Below, piece after piece: positions 1 through 12,614 of a DNA stretch of 64,000 nucleotides (positions within the stretch are counted from its first letter, which is position 1; every line of letters starts with the position of its first letter). The DNA lies in contig JACSVZ010000007.1 of assembly GCA_014706295.1 (NCBI GenBank), forward strand, positions 57,302,975 through 57,366,974. Reading direction: 5' to 3'. This stretch comes from Lycocorax pyrrhopterus obiensis. Its lineage: Eukaryota; Chordata; Aves; Passeriformes; Paradisaeidae. A model generated the notes under the pieces. The model worked only from the letters and a program-made list of their open reading frames with translations, ran no database searches and had not been told where the DNA came from. Both the position numbers and the translations under genes were made by a program.

Positions 1-3550
<3,550 letters not shown>

Positions 3551-3700
3551 CCGCTCCACAGAGCCCCGAGGGCCGGCGGCCGGTGTGCATCCAGTCCCGC
3601 TTCATCCTCTGCAGCAGCCTCAGAGCCGTCATGGACACCTCGTGGTTCTTATCCCCAAACTCCAGCATGTGTGCAAAACGAGGAATATACAAACAAGGAT
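3551..3700 (-). CDS. BRF1: BRF1 coding exon, second cyclin-like repeat (150 nt)
   Basis: The acceptor TTTCTGTTGCAG is followed by AT, completing aspartate, then [20 protein letters not shown] and, further on, [20 protein letters not shown], ending GA. It contains 49 full codons. This is the start of the second cyclin-like repeat of BRF1, with the conserved RRPSGLCGA block also seen in TFIIB-family proteins. The donor is G|GTATGC and the split alanine is completed by CT of the next exon. Residues H-to-M in RFAHM and E-to-D in EFGDK differ conservatively from the human sequence as I recall it. Confidence 0.96.
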
Positions 3701-5169
3701 CTGCAACAGAAAGGAACACAATTATGTCTAACCCTACCATCGATTTAGGAAATGCAGCGCAGTGAGGCTGCTGTGCTTGTCTGGCAATCACATAATGTGC
3801 TGCAGGGCCAGGTCCTCTGACCACTAAGCTTTAGAAGCACCTCTTTAGATAGCCTAAAATGAAATAATTTCTTGCTTTATAGACAAGAGATCTTTAAAGC
3901 ACTGTACAAACATTCTTACACGCTTTTCAGCGTCCAAGGCTGCACACACTGACTCTAACAAGTGAGCAGTGTTACTGGTATCAGTGAAATCATGCCCAAA
4001 GTGAAGCATTTACAAAAGCTTTTGCAGAATGAGGACACGATTTAGGCCCAAAACTTCTAACATCTCTCAAAAAGTAACAAGGTAACTTGCATGTTTCATC
4101 TCAAACCTAACTACAAAGTAAGCTTCAAAAAAATTCATTTGCTTAAAATCCTCCCTAACAAAAAATGTAGTTACTTTCAAAGTTAATTCTAGCTGCTTCT
4201 CAGACTCATATTCCAAGAATACAAAACACTGTTTATGACAGATACTAAGGCAGACTCTCCATCAGCATAAAGTGCTGGAACCCAGTTAACATCATTAGCA
4301 CTAAGACAGTTTACATCGGCCACAGATCTGCCTCCAGATGTATAAACTTATTTCATAAGCGTTGGTGTTATCAGCTTCAAACTAACCAAAATATGTCAGT
4401 ATGGATTGTGCTCTGCCTAAAACCAATTTATAATTTATCAAACAATCTTGTAAAAGCTACACTTAACACATGTTTACTCTTAGTTGAGATATCAATTTCT
4501 CATTTCCTGCCAGCCTTTTATCACTTGACCGAAAATCCATGATGTACGGTAAATTGTTAACTATTAGTCTCAACTCAATTTCCTCTGCTGATCCCCTATG
4601 TGGGCACTTAAACTGATAAAGATGAAAATTCAGCTCAAAACACCGGAAAAATCTTAGGGATTTACAACTAATCAAAGCAGTCTCATTTAGCACCAAGTTC
4701 TAACAATGATGCCCTGTTGCTATCCATAATCACCAAGATCACACCATAGGTGATAATGCCTATCAGCCCCGCAGAAGCATTTAAGTGAAAGCACTTATAA
4801 AGCAAGAACTTCCAACCTCAAACTCCCTCAAAACTGAAGAAATTCCAGGCTGCAGTGCCCTCCTAAACATTACCCTAAAAATCAAAGGTTTAGAAGAACT
4901 TCACCAATCCCCATGATTCTAAGGACAGGTGTCCTGCACTTCCAAGTATGATTTTATAAAGCTCTACTCTAGAGAAATGACCAATTCCAAATTTAACAAC
5001 AAAAAACCCCACCTTTAGGAAGCCATAGCCTGGGATTCAACATACATTTAAACTTTGCTCTTCGCACTACAGGAACACGTGCCATTTTACAAAGCAATGC
5101 CTGGTTTGCTTTTCCATCTCGTCTTATCCGGAGAGTGCCCAACTTCAGCTCCTGCAGCCGCCAGAACGG

Positions 5170-5203
5170 AGCAGAGCAGAGCAGAGCAGAGCAGAGCAGA
5201 GCA
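5170..5203 (+). repeat. (GCAGA)n microsatellite
   Basis: Six perfect tandem copies of the pentamer AGCAG/GCAGA with a partial seventh. It lies about 1.4 kb upstream of the BTBD6 start region, inside a BRF1 intron. Confidence 0.95.
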
Positions 5204-5502
5204 AGGAGCCACTCTCAGCTCTCTCTCTCCGGAGCTGAGTTTCAAAGCTGAGTTTCGGGAGCATTTACACATTTGCATTGTAGCTATTCAGGCATTTCTG
5301 CTGGCATTCATGCCCACAGGTCATTTGACAAAACATTGCACATCGTTAATTTGAATTCTGAAGCTACTAAACAGTCAGAAAATGAATACGTGGGTGGGTT
5401 TTAAATAGCAAGCCTTAAAGAAGCAAAAAAAAAAATTAAGAGAGTGAATCAGAAGCAGAACCGAGGTTAGCACAGACATGTCCTGCATGGATGCAAACAT
5501 TC

Positions 5503-5507
5503 GAAAA

Positions 5508-5538
<31 letters not shown>

Positions 5539-5540
5539 AT
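5503..5540 (+). repeat. (AAAT)n microsatellite
   Basis: About nine perfect tandem AAAT units, likely length-variable between individuals. Confidence 0.97.
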
Positions 5541-5940
5541 GTTGGAAGCTGCGAACTCCAAACACGTTGCTTCCTTCCAGGGGCACCAAACCAGCATGGG
5601 TGCACTGAGGGCACCCTGCTCCCAGGAGGATCGCCTTTGGCTTTGGGTGACCGACCTCTGCGGCTAAAACCCCTCCACGCAAGTGAGCAGGTTCCAGTCG
5701 GGCAAAACCGCGTTGGTTTTCCTCAAAGGGGATGTTGGGGGCTATGAAGCAGATCACAAGAAAAAGATGATTTCGTGTTTTAAGAAAGGAGCATTTGTTT
5801 TTCCGAAGACTTTCCCTTCTCTCCAGATCCCAAATCTGACTTGGAACTTGGACTTCTGGAAGAACTTTGATGCCACACAGTCACTAAGAGGGATGTAAGA
5901 ACAATTTCGAGCACTGTTAAAAGAGTGCTCCCCACCGAAG

Positions 5941-6960
5941 GTGGTTCCCGGGCCGGCAGGGCCCGCAGCGAAGCGGGAGCCAATTCCCGCTGCAGGTGGC
6001 CCCCAGGGAACGGGCACAGTGGCGGGGGTCAGTCCTCGCCGAACGATCCCGGAGGACGGGCGGGATAGCCCGGGCCGGGAGGGGAGGGCGCGCTCAGGCG
6101 GGGCACGGCGGCTGCGGGGAAAAGAGAGGAACCCTCCCCAGGTCCCTCGGCTGGAGCAGTCCCGCCGCGGCCGTGCCCCCCGCGCCCCGGGCGGCGGCCC
6201 CGCGGGGCAGCGCGGCTCCCCCGCCCAGCGCAGCGCGGTGCGGCGGCGCCCCCGCCCGGGCCGCCCGGGAACGGCGCAGCGCGCTCGGGGCCGCCCCCTC
6301 CGCCCCGCCGCGGTCCCCCCGCGCTGCCCCGCGTCCCTCCGCGCCTGTCCCGCTGCAGCCGGAGCGGGGGCACCGGGCGGGCCGGGGGGGCGATCGCGGG
6401 GGGACCGCGGGGCTGGCTCCCGGCGGGTGCCCGGCGCTGCGCACGTAGGCGCGGGGGGGCGGATGACGGGAGGGCGGCGGGGCGGGGGGCGGCCCTTCCC
6501 CGCCGCGCCCCGGCGCTCGCCATTGGCGCGGGCGGCCGTGACGCGCGGCGCGGTCGCTGCCTCTTAGTGCGGGAGGCGGAGGCAGGGCCCGGCAGAGCCG
6601 CGCCGAGCCCGGCCGTGCAGCGCTGCATCCCACATCCAAGGGAGCGCCCAGGGCAGCGCCGCATCCCGCCCGCCGCGGAGGAGCCGGGGCGGCCCGCGGG
6701 CAGCAGCGCCCCTGGCGCGGGTGGGAGAAGCGCAGAGGAGCAGCAGCGGCGGTGGCGGCCGCTGCGGGGACCGGAGCAAAGTTGGTGCGAGCGGCGGCGG
6801 GGCCGCCCGGGAGCGGGACTGCAGGGAGCCGCCGCCTCGGCTCGGCCCGGCCGCCGCGGATGTGCCCCCGCCGGGCCGGGAAGGACGGAGCGGCGCGCTG
6901 GCAACGGGGATCGGGCGGCTGGCTGCGCTTCACCCTCGCCGGGCTGCTGCACTCGGAGGA
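5941..6960. promoter_or_regulatory. CpG island at the BTBD6 5' end
   Basis: This is the only strongly GC- and CpG-rich block in the window. It begins abruptly near 5941 and fades by about 6960. It contains many GC boxes and long G-runs on the plus strand (for example 6380-6412 and 6475-6491) that could form G-quadruplexes. It covers the presumed BTBD6 promoter and 5' UTR. Because it lies inside a BRF1 intron, it could also drive antisense or internal BRF1 transcripts; no BRF1 exon was found here. Confidence 0.9.
6440..6570 (+). promoter_or_regulatory. Probable BTBD6 core promoter
   Basis: A TATA-less, GC-box promoter arrangement is seen. There are clustered GC boxes at about 6475-6491, an inverted CCAAT box (ATTGG, 6522-6526) and a CRE-like half site TGACG at 6539-6543, all just before a less extreme stretch from about 6560. 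The transcription start is inferred, not shown, to lie near 6560-6600. Confidence 0.6.
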
Positions 6961-6985
6961 TTTGTGGATTGACTCTCGCTCCTGA
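6860..6985 (+). other. Upstream ORF in the BTBD6 leader (41 codons)
   Basis: This ATG is the only one between the presumed start site and 7185. The reading frame starts MCPRRAGKDG and ends at a stop at 6983-6985, all before the 7186 donor. The context is poor (C at -3, T at +4), so leaky scanning is expected. It resembles no known protein and is most likely regulatory, if translated at all. Confidence 0.5.
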
Positions 6986-7032
6986 CCCACCGCCTCTGCC
7001 GGATTCCTGGGGTTTTGTTGCTGGATTTTGGC

Positions 7033-7079
7033 TTTTTTTTTTTTTGGTTTTTCCTTTTTTTTTTTTCCTTACTAATTTT
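7033..7079 (+). repeat. T-rich tract in BTBD6 leader
   Basis: Two runs of 12-13 T separated by GG and CC in an otherwise GC-rich leader, followed by more pyrimidines. In RNA it would be a U-rich element about 110-150 nt before the 7186 donor. Confidence 0.85.
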
Positions 7080-7364
7080 TCTCTCCCCATTCCTCGGGGA
7101 AGGAACTGCCTGCCGGCCCCGCTCGGGCTCCCCGCTGCAGTCGTGGCAGTGCCGTGGAGGCTGGGACCCCCCCCCGCAAGCCAAGGTGAGCGCTGGCACT
7201 GATCCGACACAGCATCACCCCTTTCCCTCCGGAAAGGTGCGTCGGGCCGGTAACCAAAGAGCGGGCACACACTCCATAAAAACCAAAGGCCACCCTGCAT
7301 CTAGAAGCGTACAAAATATCCTCATAGTGGGACTCGCATTTGGGATCTGTTAGTTCTCTTGCTC

Positions 7365-7732
7365 ATGCCACTGCCCCCTGGTTGCCTCAATGGCAGGATC
7401 ATGAAGTGTTTGACTTTTTTTCTTCTGCTTCCAGAGACCTTAAAGAAGTCCAAAAAGAGTGTGAGGTCAAACGGCAAGGTGCCAGGATGCTATGAGATAG
7501 TGCCCCTGTCCCTGAAGAAGAAGATGGCTGCAGAACTTTACCCTGCCAGCACCAACACTAACATTGCAAACAGCAACGCCGCCGCCGCCGCCACCGCTGC
7601 CAACAGCAAGAAGAACGCCCTGCAGCTCCAGCAGAGCGCCCAGCCGCCCCCGCCGCCCCAGCTCCAAAACCTCAACAACAACAACTTGGAGAGCGCCAAC
7701 TGGCAATCCTTCCATCCCACGCTGCGGGAGAG
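7365..7732 (+). CDS. BTBD6: BTBD6 coding exon 1 (variable N-terminus)
   Basis: This exon encodes residues 1-122 plus two bases of an arginine codon and ends CTGCGGGAGAG|GTAAGG. Three in-frame ATGs are possible starts: 7365 (ctcATGc, weak), 7401 ([12 protein letters not shown], a block I recall also in BTBD3) and 7524 (MAAELYP, strong AAGATGG context, giving 483 aa, close to the 485 aa I recall for the human short form). The middle is a GCC/GCT run (poly-Ala), followed by [10 protein letters not shown], a proline run and NNNN. The exon closes with the conserved HPTLRER lead into the BTB domain. The bases around 7415-7434 look like a polypyrimidine tract plus CAG, so part of this exon may be an alternative intron. 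Confidence 0.93.
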
Positions 7733-9676
7733 GTAAGGGCCAGGCCCGCCGGACCCTCCCCGGGCGGGCGGGAGAGAGAGGCGCCCGCCCTGTGCACCTG
7801 CGCCCCGGCCAGGCGTGAGCGCAGGGATGGGCTGGAGCCCCGGGGGCCGCCGGCGGGAGGCTGGGGCACCGGGCGAGGGGCAGCCCGTGGCTAACGGGGC
7901 TTCTCCCCCCTCCCCTGCTTGCAGGAACGCGCTGATGTTCAATAACGAACTCATGGCTGACGTTCACTTCATCGTGGGCCCGCCAGGGGCATCCAAGAAA
8001 GTTCCTGCCCATAAGGTTTGTGCAGATATTTTTTGGCTTTTTAATACTGCTGTGCAGGTCGCCTTCTCCCCCTACCTTACAACTAGGTTCCACTTTTTTT
8101 TTTCCTAATGATAGCTCTTGTTTAATCCCAGAAGTAATTCACATACACTGCAATTAAAGGGAACAGTCTAAGGCAGTGTTCTGCTTCCACTGCAGCTTGT
8201 AACTTTCGCTAAATGTAGCTTTTAGGAAAGCCAGCACGCTCAGCTGTTCCTGATCCATGTTACTGAGCCTTCTCTCTCTTTTATTTTCCAGTATGTTTTG
8301 GCAGTTGGTAGCTCTGTCTTCTATGCTATGTTTTATGGCGATCTCGCAGAGGTCAAATCTGAAATCCATATTCCAGATGTGGAACCTGCAGCCTTTCTAA
8401 TCCTATTAAAGTAAGTGGCCACTACAAGTCTGCTAATTACATGGACAGAGTCAAAGTAGCTTATAAAATATACATCTCCTAATTGGCATTGTGCAATATG
8501 CACTTACTGCTGTTTACTTAATGTGCTGACAAATACTGAATGTCACATTCACTGCCAGCAAAGACGACTATAGATTATTTTGATGGCCTACTTTTTTTTT
8601 TTTTTTCCCCCCTGAGAAACTAATTTTTTTTTCCCCTGTCTAGATACATGTATAGTGATGAAATAGACCTGGAAGCTGACACAGTTCTGGCTACACTCTA
8701 TGCTGCCAAGAAGTACATCGTGCCGGCCCTAGCAAAGGCTTGCGTCAATTTTTTGGAGACCAGCTTAGAAGCGAAGAACGCTTGTGTCCTGCTGTCTCAG
8801 AGCAGGCTCTTCGAGGAGCCAGAGCTGACGCAGCGCTGCTGGGAAGTGATTGATGCTCAGGCAGAAATGGCACTGAAGTCAGAGGGCTTCTGTGAGATAG
8901 ATCAACAAACACTAGAGATCATTGTAACCCGGGAAGCGCTCAACACCAAGGAAGTGGTAGTTTTCGAGGCTGTTCTCAACTGGGCAGAGGCTGAATGCAA
9001 AAGGCAAGGGCTGCCGGTTACGCCACGCAACAAGAGGAATGTATTAGGGAAAGCTTTGTACTTGGTGCGGATTCCAACCATGACTTTGGAGGAGTTTGCC
9101 AACGGAGCTGCCCAGTCCGACATCCTCACCCTTGAGGAGACTCACAACATATTCCTATGGTACACAGCCGCAAATAAACCCAAATTAGAGTTCCCCCTGA
9201 CAAAAAGAAAAGGACTCGTGCCTCAGCGCTGCCATCGGTTCCAGTCGTCTGCATATCGCAGCAATCAGTGGAGGTACCGGGGGCGATGTGACAGTATTCA
9301 GTTTGCCGTAGACAAACGGATATTTATAGCAGGACTGGGATTGTATGGGTCAAGCTGTGGCAAAGCTGAATACAGCGTCAAAATCGAACTGAAGCGCTTA
9401 GGTGTTGTCCTTGCTCAGAATCTGACAAAGTTTACCTCCGACGGCTCCAGTAACACCTTCTCTGTGTGGTTTGAACACCCTGTGCAGGTTGAGCAAGATA
9501 CATTTTACAATGTAAGTGCTATTCTTGATGGTAACGAACTCAGTTACTTTGGACAAGAGGGAATGACTGAAGTGCAGTGCGGGAAAGTGACGTTCCAGTT
9601 CCAGTGCTCCTCGGACAGTACTAATGGAACCGGAGTACAAGGAGGACAAATACCTGAGCTCATTTTCTATGCATGA
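7365..9676 (+). CDS. BTBD6: BTBD6, BTB/BACK/PHR-domain CUL3 adaptor (four coding exons, 536 aa)
   Basis: Exons 7365-7732, 7925-8015, 8292-8410 and 8644-9676 join in frame to 536 codons plus TGA. All introns are GT-AG and short (192, 276, 233 nt). The N-terminal ~120 residues are low complexity (poly-Ala/Asn, poly-Pro). A BTB domain follows (about 125-235, [20 protein letters not shown] through [11 protein letters not shown]), then BACK (about 236-345) and a C-terminal PHR domain (about 387-536, from [20 protein letters not shown] to the end IPELIFYA). The BTB domain binds CUL3; zebrafish Btbd6a promotes neurogenesis by driving Plzf turnover. Residues such as [13 protein letters not shown] and [13 protein letters not shown] fit BTBD6 rather than its paralogue BTBD3, as does the position inside BRF1. 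The first ATG (7365) is in weak context; 7401 and 7524 are alternative starts in the same frame. Confidence 0.97.
7925..8015 (+). CDS. BTBD6: BTBD6 coding exon 2 (start of BTB domain)
   Basis: The acceptor CCCTGCTTGCAG precedes G, which completes arginine, then [20 protein letters not shown] followed by [10 protein letters not shown]. The donor is AAG|GTTTGT. It is 91 nt long and continues the frame of exon 1. These residues are the first strand and helix of the BTB fold used for dimerisation and CUL3 binding. Confidence 0.96.
8292..8410 (+). CDS. BTBD6: BTBD6 coding exon 3 (BTB core)
   Basis: The acceptor TTTATTTTCCAG is followed by [20 protein letters not shown] and then [19 protein letters not shown] plus two bases of a lysine codon. 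The donor AA|GTAAGT is a near-consensus site. The exon is 119 nt. An isolated reading of the genomic ORFs misses it because it contains no start; it was recovered by splice-site joining and identity to BTBD6. Confidence 0.96.
8644..9676 (+). CDS. BTBD6: BTBD6 coding exon 4 (end of BTB, BACK and PHR domains)
   Basis: The acceptor CCCCTGTCTAG precedes A, which completes lysine, then [20 protein letters not shown]. One uninterrupted 1033-nt exon carries the end of BTB, all of BACK and the whole PHR domain to the TGA at 9674-9676. The ATG at 8648 inside it is an internal methionine, not a gene start. Conserved PHR landmarks include [44 protein letters not shown] and the C-terminal [11 protein letters not shown]. 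Confidence 0.97.
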
Positions 9677-10035
9677 TGCATTTCACCCTGATTGTATTCC
9701 AGTGCTGCAATGATGCACATTAAGGGATTTTTTGGTTTTACTACGAACTCTGCAGCAGTATGGAATGTTGTGCTACTTACCTATCTGCTACATCAGGCTA
9801 TACAAATAAGTGAAGGAATGCTCTTGAATTTAATCTTATTTTATTTATTCATAAGCTATTTGACTTAATAATTAAGACTGCAACATGCAGAAAAATGTTA
9901 AATTTTGCACGTACTGTGCATTTATTTTGTATATAGATAACTAACTTGCAGACTGCAGCTGACTCAAACAGAATGTTCTAAACTAGAGCAGTTTATGAAT
10001 CTGTGAAATATAAAACATTTTTACTTGCCCTAAAT
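9677..10035 (+). other. BTBD6: BTBD6 3' UTR, proximal part
   Basis: AU-rich sequence follows the stop, with several ATTTA pentamers (about 9838-9850 and 9920) and a Pumilio-type element TGTATATA at 9929-9936. No canonical AATAAA is present; the best candidate poly(A) signal is the AATATAAA overlap near 10006-10013, followed by a T-rich and GT-containing stretch. The true end could be farther on. The 3' boundary is an inference. Confidence 0.5.
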
Positions 10036-11935
10036 CCTGTGTACTTGATCTTTGCTGACCTTATGGCTTGTGTATGTTAATTCACGTACAGCTAACAGGG
10101 GTGATGACACTGTAGTCTGGTCCTTGTGTGCATCCACACCCAGCAAATACGAAGGTTCCCTCTCTTGGTAACTGAAACTACCCATCAGCAGCCTTTAGTT
10201 TCCCTTCCTGAGAAAAGGAGCTGACATTTGTGGAAGCTGAGGGGTTTTTGTGTGTTGCCCAAGCTGAAGATAGACAAACCATCAGTGTAATCAAAGCTGA
10301 TCAAAATCATCCTGTGGTTATATTTAAAAACTCCTAATGCCCCTTCACATGCAGCATCTATGTTCACCTCCAGCCTGCCCACCAAACAGCAACACTGCCA
10401 CTTGCTCCTGTCAAACTGCACCCCCCCTTGAATGGCCAGAGTCAAGACACACAGATGAAGTTAATTAATTCAGTGACAGGCTGCATCACAAATTTAGCCC
10501 AGGGCTGTAATACTTGCAAATACTATCTGAATTTACATCCCATCCTTATACAGAGCAGCAGGCATTAGAGAAATACTTGCAAGATGGTTTTTAGGTTCAC
10601 TTAAGATTACTAATTAGAAATAAGCCACCTTAAAAAAAAAAAAAGCTGTTGGATCGTTCTTCCTGCTCTATCTTTTTTGGAAAACACAGTCTCAGGCACT
10701 ATCAGCAGTCATTTCACGGTAGTACTTTTCTCAGAAAGTGATAAAAGTACATGTTTTTTCTCAAAGGTCTGATGATCATTACAGCTGAACCAATTGGAAA
10801 TATTTACTGGATTTTATAAATCTTACAATGACCTTGGAAGACAGTACTCAAACAGCAGTCTAAACCAGTATTTTTTCTGTGTATAACAAGTACCTCTACA
10901 TCTAACATGTTTGCCTTTTCCCAAGCTGCATTAATTTTCACCTTGAAACTAAGCTGCAATGCAAATCCTGCCTGTTTTCTCTCTCTAAAAAAACCCCAAA
11001 AATGTAATGAAAAACAAGAAGGGGAGCGAGTTACTGAAAACAAGACCTGTCTACCAGAGCTGGAGCTGTGCTGCCGAAGCCAGCTGGCCACGGTGGCCGA
11101 TGGCTGCGCGGTGCCGCACTCCCCGGGTGCTGCTGTGGCGATGCTCCGTGTGCGAGCTGCTGCTCCCTTTGCTGCAAAGGCAGCAATCCTGTGCCAGCCC
11201 AGTACAGCTGAAAGGGTGTGCCTGCGTTGTTGTTCTTCAACACAGCCATCTGATTCTCTCAGTACAGATTAAGGAGAGTGGGAGTGAGAGTGGGTAAAGA
11301 TGCAGGCAGATAATTCCTGCACAGAGGTGGGTAACAGTCACAAGACCTCACTATAAATGCACTCTTTTAACTGGAATTGGCACATATTCCCTTGGCTTAA
11401 ACCCACAACCTAGAGCATGGCTTTTATACCCTTTTGACAGGTTAAAACCCACCTTCTTATCACAGTTATGATTTCAGTGTTGACTTATTAAAAGTTATTC
11501 ACGTGTTTGGAAAAAGTTGCTCCTCGTTTTCCATCAAGCCGCTTGTATTTCAAGCACTGAACACCTCAGTTACAGGTGATGGACAGATAGGAAATTTGGC
11601 AAATACTTATCAAATGTTGCATCTGTGGAACTGAAGCGTGACAGGCCTGTAGGAGCTTGCTGACACACACAAATTTGTTACACGTCAGTCCATTGTCTTA
11701 GTATAGCCTAAATTACTCTTGGAAAAAGCAACAAAACTATTTGCAAAAGAAAACAGCATCTAGTTCCAAAAAAGCTCTTACATAAAGGAGAACAGGCTCT
11801 TACAGTCAGCAATGCTCATCTGCCTGGATTGATTCCAGCTTCACTTTAAAGTTACTACTTGGGTATTAACACACAATACTATGTATATATGCACATGTAC
11901 ATACATATTTTTGTCAAGTAACCATGGAAAAGCTA

Positions 11936-12025
<90 letters not shown>

Positions 12026-12594
12026 CTATTAAAAGACGAAAAAAAGCATTATGTAAATCTTAAACCACAAATGCTTTTAATAGAACATTTATATGGAAAG
12101 GAGAAAACCCCAACTTTTGAAATCTTAACCTGCTCAAAAAAAATCAATTCAAGTTACACAAGCAATATTCATATGTACAGGATAATACTCAGTGCTTGTC
12201 AAAAGCTGCACAAATTAGCATTGTAAATCAAAGCATAAGTTTATATTGAAAAAATTATAGAAAGTTGTTCATCATGCTGTTCATGGACTCAGTGCTGCTC
12301 TGTAGTACAGTTTTTCAGCTGTCGCATTACATCATAAGGCATTAAGTAGACTTCAATGTAATATCAGTATATACAGAGTGTCATTTATCTTGTACCATTA
12401 CAAAACCTGAGCAAATACAAGTCAGTGCAAATTTCAGTTCTGCATGATCATCTGTAGTGGCATAATTAAGTATTGCACAAGCACACACCAAACTTTTCAC
12501 CAAATCAAGGAGTGGTGCTACATGCCCCAAGGGTTATTTGTCATTTCTTGCTGTTTGGACATTGCCTCAGATCCCATTAAAAATATTCAGAACC

Positions 12595-12614
12595 AAAAAA
12601 AAAAAAAAAAAAAA
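12595..12614 (+). repeat. Poly(A) run
   Basis: Twenty consecutive A residues with no recognisable retroposon on the 5' side. Confidence 0.95.

Larger units (their letters stand above)
6565..7185 (+). other. BTBD6: Probable BTBD6 5' UTR exon
   Basis: The stretch runs from the inferred start site to a good donor CCAAG|GTGAGC (GT at 7186-7187). It has one ATG only (6860), which opens a 41-codon upstream ORF ending at 6985. Its 3' part (7033-7079) is an unusual T-rich block of two long T-runs. Whether transcripts splice at 7186 or read through to the ATGs at 7365 and 7401 cannot be decided from sequence. Both the start and the splicing are inferred. Confidence 0.55.

Noticed and set aside
5941..6567. 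208-codon plus-strand open frame before BTBD6
   Set aside because: Same GC-rich artefact; it overlaps the promoter and has low-complexity composition.
6029..7300. 423-codon open frame on the minus strand across the CpG island
   Set aside because: GC-rich sequence lacks stop codons in several frames at once. The translation is Arg/Pro/Gly/Ala-rich with no domain and lies antisense to the BTBD6 leader.
8648..9676. Stand-alone 342-codon gene starting at 8648
   Set aside because: It is the last exon of BTBD6. A good acceptor at 8641-8643 and continuity with the BTB domain show that the ATG is internal.
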